Shown piece after piece: positions 8,268-16,376 of a DNA stretch of 64,000 nt. Under the pieces are notes generated by a model. It was not told where the DNA came from, made no database searches, and saw nothing but the letters and a program-made list of their open reading frames with translations. The first letter of the stretch is position 1. Every line of letters begins with the position of its first letter. The translations under genes were made by a program, and so were the position numbers. The DNA comes from Seonamhaeicola sediminis (GTDB lineage: Bacteria > Bacteroidota > Bacteroidia > Flavobacteriales > Flavobacteriaceae): contig NZ_SMZJ02000003.1 of assembly GCF_004358095.2 (NCBI RefSeq), positions 1-64,000 of the forward strand. Reading direction: 5' to 3'.

Positions 8268-9668
8268 ATGAAAGAAAAGAAACAAAATATACTCATCATT
8301 GGTGCAGGACTCTGCGGCTCACTATTGGCTTTAAGGTTGGGGCAACGCGGGTTTAATGTTACTGTTTATGAAAAACGTCCAGACTTAAGAAAAGTAAATA
8401 TTAACGCCGGTAGGTCTATAAACCTTGCTTTTTCAAATCGAGGTATTAAAGCCATGAAATTGGTTGGGTTAGAAAACAAAGTAAAACAACTTTGTATCCC
8501 CATGAATGGGCGTATGATTCATGATGAAAAAGGAAACACTTTTTTATCGCCTTATAGCGGACGTGACTATGAATACATCAACTCTATTTCAAGGGGTGAT
8601 TTAAATGCACTTTTGTTAACTGAAGCAGAAAAGCATGAAAATGTGACTATTCATTTTAACAAAAAATGTGAGTCGGTTGACTTTGAAAAAACCACTGCAC
8701 TTTTCAAAGATTACCAGACTAACACCCAATTTATTGAAGATGCCGATGCTATTATTGGAACCGATGGTGCAGGTTCAGCTCTACGCAAAAGTTATTATTT
8801 AGGAAAAAAGTTTCTATTTAGCTTTTCGCAAGATTACCTAACGCATGGATATAAAGAATTGATTATTCTTCCTGAGGGAAAAAATAACTTTAAAATCTTT
8901 AAAAATGCACTTCATATTTGGCCCCGAGGTAATTTTATGCTTATTGCATTACCAAATTTAGATGGTAGTTTTACAGTGACGCTTTTCTTGAGTTACAATG
9001 AAGGTGAATTCAATTTTAGCAACTTGAATACCGATGAAAAAGTGTTAGAGTTCTTCAAAAAAGAATTTCCTGATGCTCTGGCACATATGCCTAATTTATT
9101 AGAAGATTTTAACAACAATCCTACATCTCCTTTAGGAACGGTTAAATGCTCTCCCTGGTTTTATAAGGGTAACACCCTTTTAATGGGTGATGCTGCTCAT
9201 GCCATTGTACCGTTTTATGGACAAGGTATGAATGCAAGTTTTGAAGATGTAGTTGAGTTTGACAAGGTTCTAGATGAGAATTTAGAAAATTGGGAAGCTA
9301 CCTTTAAAGCCTATGAAAGTTCTAGAAAAAAGAACACCGATGCTATTGCTGATTTAGCCATTGACAATTTTTATGAAATGCGTGACCATGTTGCTAACCC
9401 AATTTTTCAGGAAAAACGTAAATTAGAAATGGATTTAGAGAAGGCATTCCCTAATGAATATGCATCAAAATATTCTTTGGTTACATTTAATGAAGATTTA
9501 GGTTACCACGATGCCATGTTAAAAGGAAGGGCCCAAGATAAAGCAATTTTAAATATGCTAGCTGAAGGAAAAATTAATAGTAAAGATGATTTAAAATCAA
9601 TTCTAAAGATAATCACAAAAGAAACGCAAGAAATTCTAGAAGAAGATAAAGTTGCCAAATTAAAATAA
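8268..9668 (+). CDS. kmo: Kynurenine 3-monooxygenase
   Basis: A FAD- and NADPH-dependent hydroxylase that turns kynurenine into 3-hydroxykynurenine. The 466 residues fit bacterial KMO. The Rossmann FAD motif GAGLCGSLLALRLGQRG starts at residue 12. A DG motif (GTDGAGSALRKSYY) lies near 165, and the second FAD motif GDAAHAIVPFYGQGMNASFED begins near residue 307; the last is highly characteristic of KMO. A 6-bp inverted repeat (TCTGAA/TTCAGA) sits just before the ATG at 8243-8259. Only 5 bases separate it from the next gene. Confidence 0.96.
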   Translation: MKEKKQNILIIGAGLCGSLLALRLGQRGFNVTVYEKRPDLRKVNINAGRSINLAFSNRGIKAMKLVGLENKVKQLCIPMNGRMIHDEKGNTFLSPYSGRDYEYINSISRGDLNALLLTEAEKHENVTIHFNKKCESVDFEKTTALFKDYQTNTQFIEDADAIIGTDGAGSALRKSYYLGKKFLFSFSQDYLTHGYKELIILPEGKNNFKIFKNALHIWPRGNFMLIALPNLDGSFTVTLFLSYNEGEFNFSNLNTDEKVLEFFKKEFPDALAHMPNLLEDFNNNPTSPLGTVKCSPWFYKGNTLLMGDAAHAIVPFYGQGMNASFEDVVEFDKVLDENLENWEATFKAYESSRKKNTDAIADLAIDNFYEMRDHVANPIFQEKRKLEMDLEKAFPNEYASKYSLVTFNEDLGYHDAMLKGRAQDKAILNMLAEGKINSKDDLKSILKIITKETQEILEEDKVAKLK

Positions 9669-9673
9669 AGAAT

Positions 9674-10456
9674 ATGAACCTAAACTTAAACAACAAAAAC
9701 GCATTAGTTTGTGGCAGCACAAAGGGTATTGGTAAAGCAACTGCCATATTACTTGCAGCTGAAGGAGTCAATGTAACATTGGTTGCCAGAAATAGGGAAA
9801 AACTAAAAGCTGTTTTGGCAGAATTACCTCAACAAGGAAGTCATAATTACATTGTGGCAGATTTTTTAAATCCTAGAGAATTACAAGAGCAGGTTATTAA
9901 ATTTATTGACAGCAATCATGGTTTTCATATTGTTGTTAACAATACTGGAGGTCCTAGAAGCGGAGATATTTTAAATGCAAGTTTAGATGAGTTTGAAAAT
10001 GCCTTCACCATGCATATTAAATGTAGTCATGTATTAGCTCAAGCCACTATTCCCTTTATGAAAGAATCAGGATTTGGAAGGATTGTAAATATTATATCTA
10101 CTTCGGTAAAAGAACCCATACCTATGTTAGGTGTTAGTAATACTATTAGAGGGGCTGTTGGAAATTGGAGTAAAACCTTATCTATAGAAGTAGCCCCTTT
10201 TGGCATAACTGTAAACAACGTTCTACCAGGTTTTACTGAAACCGAACGACTAAAAGAGATTATAAATATAAAAGCCAACATTGAAGATAGAACACCTGAA
10301 GAAATGGCTCAAATCATGAAAAACTACACACCTGCTAAACGTTTTGCTAGCCCTGAAGAGGTTGCTAATGCTGTAGTTTTCTTATCTAGTGATTGTGCTA
10401 GTTATATTAACGGAATTAATATTCCTGTTGATGGAGGTAGAACAAAAAGTTTATAA
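9674..10456 (+). CDS. SDR-fold protein of the kynurenine cluster, catalytic YxxxK absent
   Basis: A 260-residue short-chain dehydrogenase/reductase-fold protein. The nucleotide-binding motif GSTKGIG (residues 14-20), NNTGGP (89-94), the Ser region ISTSV (141-145) and the C-terminal PVDGG are present. Where the family has the catalytic YxxxK, this protein reads SNTIR (155-159), so Tyr is replaced by Ser and Lys by Arg, while the flanking GAVGNWSKTLS aligns normally. It starts 5 bases after kmo, so it is surely in the operon. It may act on a later pathway intermediate, use another mechanism, or be a binding protein. Function unknown. Confidence 0.8.
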   Translation: MNLNLNNKNALVCGSTKGIGKATAILLAAEGVNVTLVARNREKLKAVLAELPQQGSHNYIVADFLNPRELQEQVIKFIDSNHGFHIVVNNTGGPRSGDILNASLDEFENAFTMHIKCSHVLAQATIPFMKESGFGRIVNIISTSVKEPIPMLGVSNTIRGAVGNWSKTLSIEVAPFGITVNNVLPGFTETERLKEIINIKANIEDRTPEEMAQIMKNYTPAKRFASPEEVANAVVFLSSDCASYINGINIPVDGGRTKSL

Positions 10457-10550
10457 AAACACTCTACACCTCCTAAATAAGAAAGAATTGCAAAAGATAT
10501 ACTATCTTTATATAGAACATTTATAATTAAAAAACTCAAACACCAAATTT

Positions 10551-10584
10551 GGGTTTCTCTCCTTGTTGGGGAGTTTAAGAGAGG
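10551..10584 (+). repeat. CTCTCC/GGAG-GAGAGG inverted-repeat element before the HAAO gene
   Basis: Nested inverted repeats (CTCC with GGAG, TCTCTC with GAGAGG) end 6 bases before the ATG at 10591. The element could fold at the ribosome-binding region, or be a dispersed REP-like sequence. The remaining part of the 134-bp gap shows nothing clear. Confidence 0.35.
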
Positions 10585-10590
10585 CATTCT

Positions 10591-11121
10591 ATGAGTAAAT
10601 TAGTTTCTCCTTTAAATTTTAAGGATTGGATTGAAGAAAACCGTCATTTATTAAAGCCACCGGTAGGTAACAAATGTGTTTGGAAGGATGGGGAATATAT
10701 TGTAATGGTTGTTGGCGGCCCTAATAACAGAAAGGACTACCACTATAATGAAACACCCGAGTTTTTTTATCAGATAGAAGGCGATATGGTGCTAAAAATA
10801 TTTAATAAAGGAAAGCCTGAAGATGTTCATATAAAAGAAGGTGATATATATTTGTTACCCTCAAAAATCCCACATTCTCCTCAGAGAAAGGCTAATACAG
10901 TTGGTTTGGTTATTGAATATCCACGATCTAAAAAAATGAAAGATGCTTTAGAGTGGTATTGTGAAAACTGTGATAACCTCCTATATAGAAAAAAATTTAA
11001 ATTAGATGATATAGAAACCGATATGCCTGTAATTTTTGATAAGTTTTATAGTAGTGAAAAAAAACGTACCTGTAAAAAATGTGGTAATGTAATGGCTCCT
11101 CCAAAAAAGAATGACTCATAG
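10591..11121 (+). CDS. nbaC: 3-Hydroxyanthranilate 3,4-dioxygenase
   Basis: A ring-cleaving Fe(II) dioxygenase of the cupin fold that converts 3-hydroxyanthranilate to 2-amino-3-carboxymuconate semialdehyde. The 176 residues match the bacterial form. Iron ligands appear in order: His51, Glu57 and His95. The C-terminal rubredoxin-like metal site is complete, with Cys124/Cys127 (CENC) and Cys161/Cys164 (CKKC). It follows the SDR gene after 134 bases and precedes the decarboxylase by 79, so the pathway order is kept. Confidence 0.95.
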   Translation: MSKLVSPLNFKDWIEENRHLLKPPVGNKCVWKDGEYIVMVVGGPNNRKDYHYNETPEFFYQIEGDMVLKIFNKGKPEDVHIKEGDIYLLPSKIPHSPQRKANTVGLVIEYPRSKKMKDALEWYCENCDNLLYRKKFKLDDIETDMPVIFDKFYSSEKKRTCKKCGNVMAPPKKNDS

Positions 11122-11200
11122 TAAATATGTCCTTTCATTTAATTCGTATTATTCTTTAGTCAAGCGAGGAAAACGAATATAAAAACAGCTTCCTTTTAAA

Positions 11201-12286
11201 GTGGAAAAACGTAAACTTAGAATAAACGGTCACTCACACCTGCTTCCTTACCCTGAGGAAATACCCGAATTTATGAGAGAAAAAGGGATTTTTTGGGTAG
11301 ACAAAGAAAAAAAGTTTATGCTTCAAAAAGATTGGAAGCGCCCTGTTACAGATTCCAGTTTTTTCTTAAATGAGAAACTAGAATGGATGGAGCGCTACCA
11401 AATAGATCACGCCGTTGTTTTAAATCTTTCGCAACTGTATGGTAATGGACTTAGAGTTGAGGAAATGAAAAAAGCTTTACGTTTTCAAAACGATTTTAAT
11501 GCAAGAATTCAGCATGAACACCCAAGCAAATTTACCTGTGGTTTTGTGGTTCATCCAGGATTTTTAAGGAGTGCCTGTTGGGAAATTGAACGCTGCGTAG
11601 AAGAACACGGGTTGCAACTTCTTTGTTTACCAACCCATTACATGGACACCATTGGCACTTGGCGTTGTATTTATGACGAAGAAAACGAGCCACTTTTTGA
11701 ATTGGCCAATAAATACAATTTAGCAGTAGAAATTCATCCGTATGATGGTGAAAAATTCATTATGTTAGAAAACACCTCTTGGAGATTTCATTTAATATGG
11801 ATGTTAGCACAATGTGCTGATGCATATCATTTCTTAACTCTAAACGGTTATCAAGAAAAATATCCGAATATGCGTACGTGTTTTGCTCATGGCGGACAAC
11901 TAGCGCAAATAAATTTAGGTAGGCGTATTCAAGGGTTTGATGGCAGACCAGATTTATTTGAAGGTAAACACCACCCTAGAAAAGCGGTTGGTCATAAAAA
12001 CATTTTTTTTGATACGCTGGTTCATGATACGGGAGGCTTAGAACTTCTTATTAAAAATCATGGTTTTAAACAAGTGATTATGGGATTAGATGACCCCTAC
12101 CCGCTTGGAGAAATGGAAAGCGACAAGCAGTCTTCATACCCAGGAAAAATATTGGACCTGGCCATGAAAAGAGATATTATTAGCCAAACAGAATATGATG
12201 CCATTTGTGAAGATAATGTGATAAGATGGCTCTGTGGAGATGATGCCTCTGCCAAGGAAAAATTGATTCATAGAATTTTAAGTTAA
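11201..12286 (+). CDS. nbaD: 2-Amino-3-carboxymuconate-6-semialdehyde decarboxylase (amidohydrolase fold)
   Basis: A 361-residue amidohydrolase-2 family protein. The metal-binding HxH is His11-Ser-His13 (NGHSH). CFAHGG lies near 229, and the segment GLDDPYPLGEME resembles the DYPFPLGE segment of ACMS decarboxylase. That likeness and its position directly after 3-hydroxyanthranilate dioxygenase support decarboxylation of ACMS to 2-aminomuconate semialdehyde. It starts with GTG; no ATG is available nearby. It is about 25 residues longer than characterised ACMSD. The next pathway enzymes, a semialdehyde dehydrogenase and a deaminase, are not adjacent. Confidence 0.87.
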   Translation: MEKRKLRINGHSHLLPYPEEIPEFMREKGIFWVDKEKKFMLQKDWKRPVTDSSFFLNEKLEWMERYQIDHAVVLNLSQLYGNGLRVEEMKKALRFQNDFNARIQHEHPSKFTCGFVVHPGFLRSACWEIERCVEEHGLQLLCLPTHYMDTIGTWRCIYDEENEPLFELANKYNLAVEIHPYDGEKFIMLENTSWRFHLIWMLAQCADAYHFLTLNGYQEKYPNMRTCFAHGGQLAQINLGRRIQGFDGRPDLFEGKHHPRKAVGHKNIFFDTLVHDTGGLELLIKNHGFKQVIMGLDDPYPLGEMESDKQSSYPGKILDLAMKRDIISQTEYDAICEDNVIRWLCGDDASAKEKLIHRILS

Positions 12287-12291
12287 AAACC

Positions 12292-12325
12292 AAAAGTCCT
12301 TTCTTTTTTATAAGAAAGGGCTTTT
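12292..12325. terminator. Bidirectional terminator between the kynurenine cluster and the M16 peptidase gene
   Basis: A 14-bp stem AAAAGTCCTTTCTT / AAGAAAGGGCTTTT (one G-T pair, 6-nt loop), with A- and T-runs at its ends, serves both converging units. Confidence 0.85.
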
Positions 12326-12348
12326 AATAGTATAATTAATCTATAATG

Positions 12349-15219
12349 TTATTTTTCAATTTCCTTATTAGCATTAGTTTCTGCCTTTAATTCTGGCAAC
12401 AGCTTAGCAATAAAACTTGGCTTATCAATATATTTTTTTGCTGTTTTTTTTATGTATTTATGAGATATTTCAGATAGTTTATCTTCATAATCATTGATTC
12501 CTTTAAATGAATGTTTCCAATACACTTTATTATACATATGATTAAGCCAGAATCCATTAGTTTCCAACGCTTTTTTTCTATTTAAAATCCAACTTTCTTT
12601 AACAGCCGCTACTTCTTTTTTTGTTGGCCCTTCTTTAATAAACTCCCTTAATACTTTTAAACTTTCTTCTTCAAGAACATTTATATTTTCTGGTAAACAG
12701 TTAAAATTTATTGAAGCGGTATATTTAGAAAAGGGTCTTCCTACATGTTTCAAACTAGCATTTACTGTATACACACCACCTTTTTCCTCTCTAATTTTAT
12801 TACGTAATCTGGTTCTAAAAATTTGACCAAACATTCTTAAAGCTTCATGTTCTTTTTTTAGATATTCGGCTTCTTTTTCAAAGCTGATTAAAAGGGTTGC
12901 TTTTTCTTCTAAGCCTTTGTGAACTTCAATACGTTTACCTGAAATTACATTTTTGTAGGTAGATTTTTTATATTCTTCCTTTTCATCTGTACTTGGCAAA
13001 GATGCCAAATATACTTCAGTATAATTTTTTAAAATATCTTCGTCAAAATCACCTATGAAGAAAAACTTAAAATCTCCAGCGTTTTTAAATCTTTCAGTAT
13101 AACTTTCATAAATATCCACATAAGGAACAGAATCTAATAAACGCTCTAGATTATCATTCTCATTCATGTTGATATATCTTGGATTTCCTTTTTGGGTGAC
13201 CTTATTAATCTCAGTGTAAAATAAATTTGAAGGACTTAACTTTCTATTTTTAGTTGACGCCTTTATTTTATCTACAATTGACAAATACGTTTCCTCATCT
13301 TTATTAATACTAGTAAAGTTTAAGTAAATAAGTTTGAAAAGTGTTTCAAGGTCTTTTCCTCGAACAGAACCGTTTAAACCTTCATCATAAATGGATACAT
13401 AAGAGGAGACATTTACTTTTTTTCCAGCAAGCACTTTTGGTAATTCATGACTCTTATAACCACCAATACCTGTTACACTAGCTAAAGGTACTAATTGACC
13501 AACGGCTATATAATCTTGATCAGAAAGCAAGGAATTACCACCATAACTAAATGCTTTAAACCTAATTGATTCTTTATCAAAATCAGTTTTCTTGTAATAC
13601 ACTTTTGCACCGTTGCTTAAAACTAATTCTTTGATCTCATAAAGATGATTTTCTTCTGATACGATGCTTCCTTTAGGTCTCAATTCTTTAATTAATTGAT
13701 TATCGAGTTCTTTAGTTACATATTTTTCGATATCAGTATTGAGCTCTGCTTGCTTAATTGTACTTAACAAATTTTCTTCGGTTGGTAATATTAAATCTTT
13801 CTTTTCAGGCGCTGTAAGTATTAAAACACGATTATCTTCATGATAATAAAAATTGAACATTGCGTTTACTTCATCTATCGTAATTTGGGTTAAAACTGTT
13901 TTGGTAAAGTTATATCTCCATTCTTTTAAGTACAACACCCAATCATTTTTAAACTCTTGTTCTAAAAGGCTTAAATAACTGGAAGAATACCAATCATCTT
14001 TATTTTCTAAAAATGTTTCGTTACTAGCAAGCATATTTTTTTTTATCTCATCTAGCTCATTTTTGGTAAAACCAAAACGTTTTACACGCTCTAATTCAAC
14101 TACTATAGCATTTAAAGCTTCAAGAACCCCCTCTTCACTTGAAGATGCATTTATAGAAAACTTACCATGATATTTACTTAATGTACCTCTTACCCCTGCA
14201 CCAGCTGCAATAAAAGGAGGTTTTGAACTATTGGATAATTCTACTAATCTTTTATTTAGCATTGCAGTCATCATTCCTATCAAAAAGCTCTCTTTTTGAT
14301 GTTTCATTAAAATTTTATCTCGCTTTATTGGATTAATATTGATAAAATCCAGAGATAACGATGTTGTTGTTTTTTCAGGATCAGTAATAATTTTCACCCT
14401 TGTTTCCTTATGGTATGGCACACTATCGTAACTAAACAAAGGCTTCTCATGCTCTGGATTAACCAATTTAGAAAAGTGCTTTTTTATTTTCTTTTCTACA
14501 TAACTGGGGTCTATATCTCCAGCAACAATAATCCCCATTAAATTAGGACGATACCAATCTTTATAAAAACGATGTAAATGCCTCGACTCAAAGTTTTGAA
14601 TATTTTCAAGTTTCTCATCGGAAAAATACCTTAATTGTGGCATCCCTTCATACATAAATTTCACAACCTGAGTACCAACTCTATTACCACTTCCTAGTCT
14701 TGCCCTAAACTCTTCTAAGACTACAGGTTTTTCATCATCAATCGCGTCATCCTTCAAACTCATATTATGAGCCCAATCTTCTAGGATTTGAAATGCCTTA
14801 TCTACTTTCTTTAAATTTGAACTTGGTACTTTTAGTTTATAAACTGTTTCGTATGAATTTGTGTGAGCATTCAAATCAGCTCCAAAAGTCATACCTATAC
14901 TTTCAAGATACTTAACCAGTTTATCCTTCTTAAAATTCTTGGTACCATTAAAGCCCATATGTTCTAACAAATGTGCCAAACCCTGCTGCTTGTCATCTTC
15001 TTGAAGATGTCCCACCTTAACAACCAAACGCATGTTAACAACGTCCTTGGGTCTATCATTTTCTTTAATGTAGTATTTAAGTCCGTTTGATAATTCTCCA
15101 CGAGTGGCAGTGGTGTCTTTAGGGATTTCGCTTTCTAAATCATAAGTGATTGTAGTGTTTTCTTGAGAAAGCGCTACTGTTGAAATGAAAAATAACAAAA
15201 AAGCAAAAAGGTATTTCAT
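12349..15219 (-). CDS. Exported M16 family zinc metallopeptidase (pitrilysin type)
   Basis: A 956-residue protein with an N-terminal signal peptide (about 1-18, ending ALSQ). The inverted zinc motif HLLEH is at residues 83-87, with the third ligand expected in PVVLEEF near 168. A second, non-catalytic M16 half follows the middle of the protein, giving the usual two-lobed clamshell of the pitrilysin/PqqL branch. It probably works in the periplasm or at the outer membrane and degrades oligopeptides. It is monocistronic, with a convergent terminator at its 3' end and a divergent methyltransferase gene at its 5' end. Confidence 0.92.
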   Translation of the reverse strand: MKYLFAFLLFFISTVALSQENTTITYDLESEIPKDTTATRGELSNGLKYYIKENDRPKDVVNMRLVVKVGHLQEDDKQQGLAHLLEHMGFNGTKNFKKDKLVKYLESIGMTFGADLNAHTNSYETVYKLKVPSSNLKKVDKAFQILEDWAHNMSLKDDAIDDEKPVVLEEFRARLGSGNRVGTQVVKFMYEGMPQLRYFSDEKLENIQNFESRHLHRFYKDWYRPNLMGIIVAGDIDPSYVEKKIKKHFSKLVNPEHEKPLFSYDSVPYHKETRVKIITDPEKTTTSLSLDFININPIKRDKILMKHQKESFLIGMMTAMLNKRLVELSNSSKPPFIAAGAGVRGTLSKYHGKFSINASSSEEGVLEALNAIVVELERVKRFGFTKNELDEIKKNMLASNETFLENKDDWYSSSYLSLLEQEFKNDWVLYLKEWRYNFTKTVLTQITIDEVNAMFNFYYHEDNRVLILTAPEKKDLILPTEENLLSTIKQAELNTDIEKYVTKELDNQLIKELRPKGSIVSEENHLYEIKELVLSNGAKVYYKKTDFDKESIRFKAFSYGGNSLLSDQDYIAVGQLVPLASVTGIGGYKSHELPKVLAGKKVNVSSYVSIYDEGLNGSVRGKDLETLFKLIYLNFTSINKDEETYLSIVDKIKASTKNRKLSPSNLFYTEINKVTQKGNPRYINMNENDNLERLLDSVPYVDIYESYTERFKNAGDFKFFFIGDFDEDILKNYTEVYLASLPSTDEKEEYKKSTYKNVISGKRIEVHKGLEEKATLLISFEKEAEYLKKEHEALRMFGQIFRTRLRNKIREEKGGVYTVNASLKHVGRPFSKYTASINFNCLPENINVLEEESLKVLREFIKEGPTKKEVAAVKESWILNRKKALETNGFWLNHMYNKVYWKHSFKGINDYEDKLSEISHKYIKKTAKKYIDKPSFIAKLLPELKAETNANKEIEK

Positions 15220-15329
15220 AAATAATTAAGTTGTTTGCATAGTAGTTCACAAGTTAGCATTTGTTTTGTAGAAAAAGTTACACAAACAAGCATTTTTAAC
15301 ATATAATTTCATTTTTTTAGTAAAAACGA

Positions 15330-15337
15330 TACATTTG
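15330..15337 (+). promoter_or_regulatory. -7 promoter element of the O-methyltransferase gene
   Basis: TACATTTG, an exact TAnnTTTG match, lies 20 bases before the ATG at 15358. Confidence 0.6.
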
Positions 15338-15357
15338 AATTTAAGAACAAAACAATT

Positions 15358-16002
15358 ATGCACTTTATTCCTGACAAATTAGATAATTATGTAGTTTCGC
15401 ATTCTGAAAATGAGCCCGAGTTACTACAACAATTAAACAGAGAAACCTGTCAAAAAATACTACAACCACGGATGCTTAGTGGACATTACCAAGGGCGTTT
15501 ATTAAGCATGATTTCTAAATTGGTTAAACCAAAAAACATTTTAGAGATTGGTACTTATACTGGATATTCTGCGCTGTGTTTAGCTGAAGGCATGCAAACT
15601 TCAGGCAAGTTACATACGATTGATATTAATGAGGAATTGTATGATTTTCAACGAAAATATTTTGATAAATCTGGTTATGGAAGTCAAATGATTCAACATT
15701 TAGGAAATGCTTTAGAAATCATTCCCCTACTAAATATAACCTTCGATCTTGTTTTTATTGATGCTGATAAAGGCAATTACCCAAATTACTATGAATTAAT
15801 TATTGATAAACTAAATCCGGGAGGGATTATTTTATCTGATAACGTATTATGGAGCGGCAAAGTGATTGAAGAATTAAAACTCGATGATGTAGATACTAAA
15901 GCTCTAATTCAATACAATAAAATGCTAAAGGAAGACACAAGAATTGAAACAGTTATATTACCAATTAGAGATGGTTTAACTATTAGTAGAAAATTGGAAT
16001 AA
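15358..16002 (+). CDS. O-methyltransferase (caffeoyl-CoA O-methyltransferase-like)
   Basis: A 214-residue class I SAM-dependent methyltransferase of the CCoAOMT/COMT branch. The SAM-binding motif ILEIGTYTGYSALCLAEG is near residues 61-78, and DLVFIDADKGNYPNYYE holds the metal-binding Asp pair of this branch. LNPGGIILSDNVLWSG follows as usual. It is cytoplasmic and small-molecule specific; the acceptor cannot be told from sequence. It stands alone, converging with tatA without a gap. Confidence 0.9.
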   Translation: MHFIPDKLDNYVVSHSENEPELLQQLNRETCQKILQPRMLSGHYQGRLLSMISKLVKPKNILEIGTYTGYSALCLAEGMQTSGKLHTIDINEELYDFQRKYFDKSGYGSQMIQHLGNALEIIPLLNITFDLVFIDADKGNYPNYYELIIDKLNPGGIILSDNVLWSGKVIEELKLDDVDTKALIQYNKMLKEDTRIETVILPIRDGLTISRKLE

Positions 16003-16290
16003 TTAAAACTTACGCTTTACAGAACCCGTAAAATCTTCTAAATCATCTTTTACTTTATCCAGTTCCTTCTTAACATCTTTTGTAATACTGGTATCAATGC
16101 CATGGTTTTCGGCACTTTTAGTTATTTCGTGTTTAATATCGTTCGTTGCATCTTTAAGCGTACGCATACCTTTACCCAAACCACGAGCAATTTCGGGTAG
16201 CTTATCGGCTCCAAATACCATTATAACAATAAACAGAATAAATGCTATTTCTGCACCGCTTATAAATAAAAATGTAGGTTGATAAATCAC
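16003..16290 (-). CDS. tatA: Twin-arginine translocase subunit TatA/TatE
   Basis: A single-helix Tat pore subunit. One transmembrane segment (ISGAEIAFILFIVIMVFGADKLPEI, about residues 9-31) is followed by the amphipathic GLGKGMRTLKDATNDIK and a charged tail. I place the start at the GTG at 16290, giving 95 residues. The frame stays open to an ATG at 16356, but that extra part would be translated through the hairpin terminator of the upstream M1 peptidase gene, and a -7 element at 16295-16302 puts transcription start next to the GTG. The transcript would be almost leaderless. Confidence 0.88.
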   Translation of the reverse strand: MIYQPTFLFISGAEIAFILFIVIMVFGADKLPEIARGLGKGMRTLKDATNDIKHEITKSAENHGIDTSITKDVKKELDKVKDDLEDFTGSVKRKF

Positions 16291-16294
16291 GATA

Positions 16295-16302
16295 CAAATA
16301 TA
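16295..16302 (-). promoter_or_regulatory. -7 promoter element of tatA, 4 nt from the start codon
   Basis: The minus strand reads TATATTTG, then TATC, then GTG. Only four bases separate the element from the start codon, suggesting a leaderless mRNA. Confidence 0.55.
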
Positions 16303-16331
16303 GGGAGTTGTTTTTATTATGTAAACAAAAA

Positions 16332-16353
16332 AGGTTGGTATTAAAACCAACCT
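16332..16353 (-). terminator. Terminator of the M1 peptidase gene
   Basis: An 8-bp stem AGGTTGGT / ACCAACCT is followed on the minus strand by six T. It lies between the M1 gene stop (16377) and the tatA promoter. Confidence 0.8.
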
Positions 16354-16376
16354 CATTATATTTTTAAAAAGGCTTT

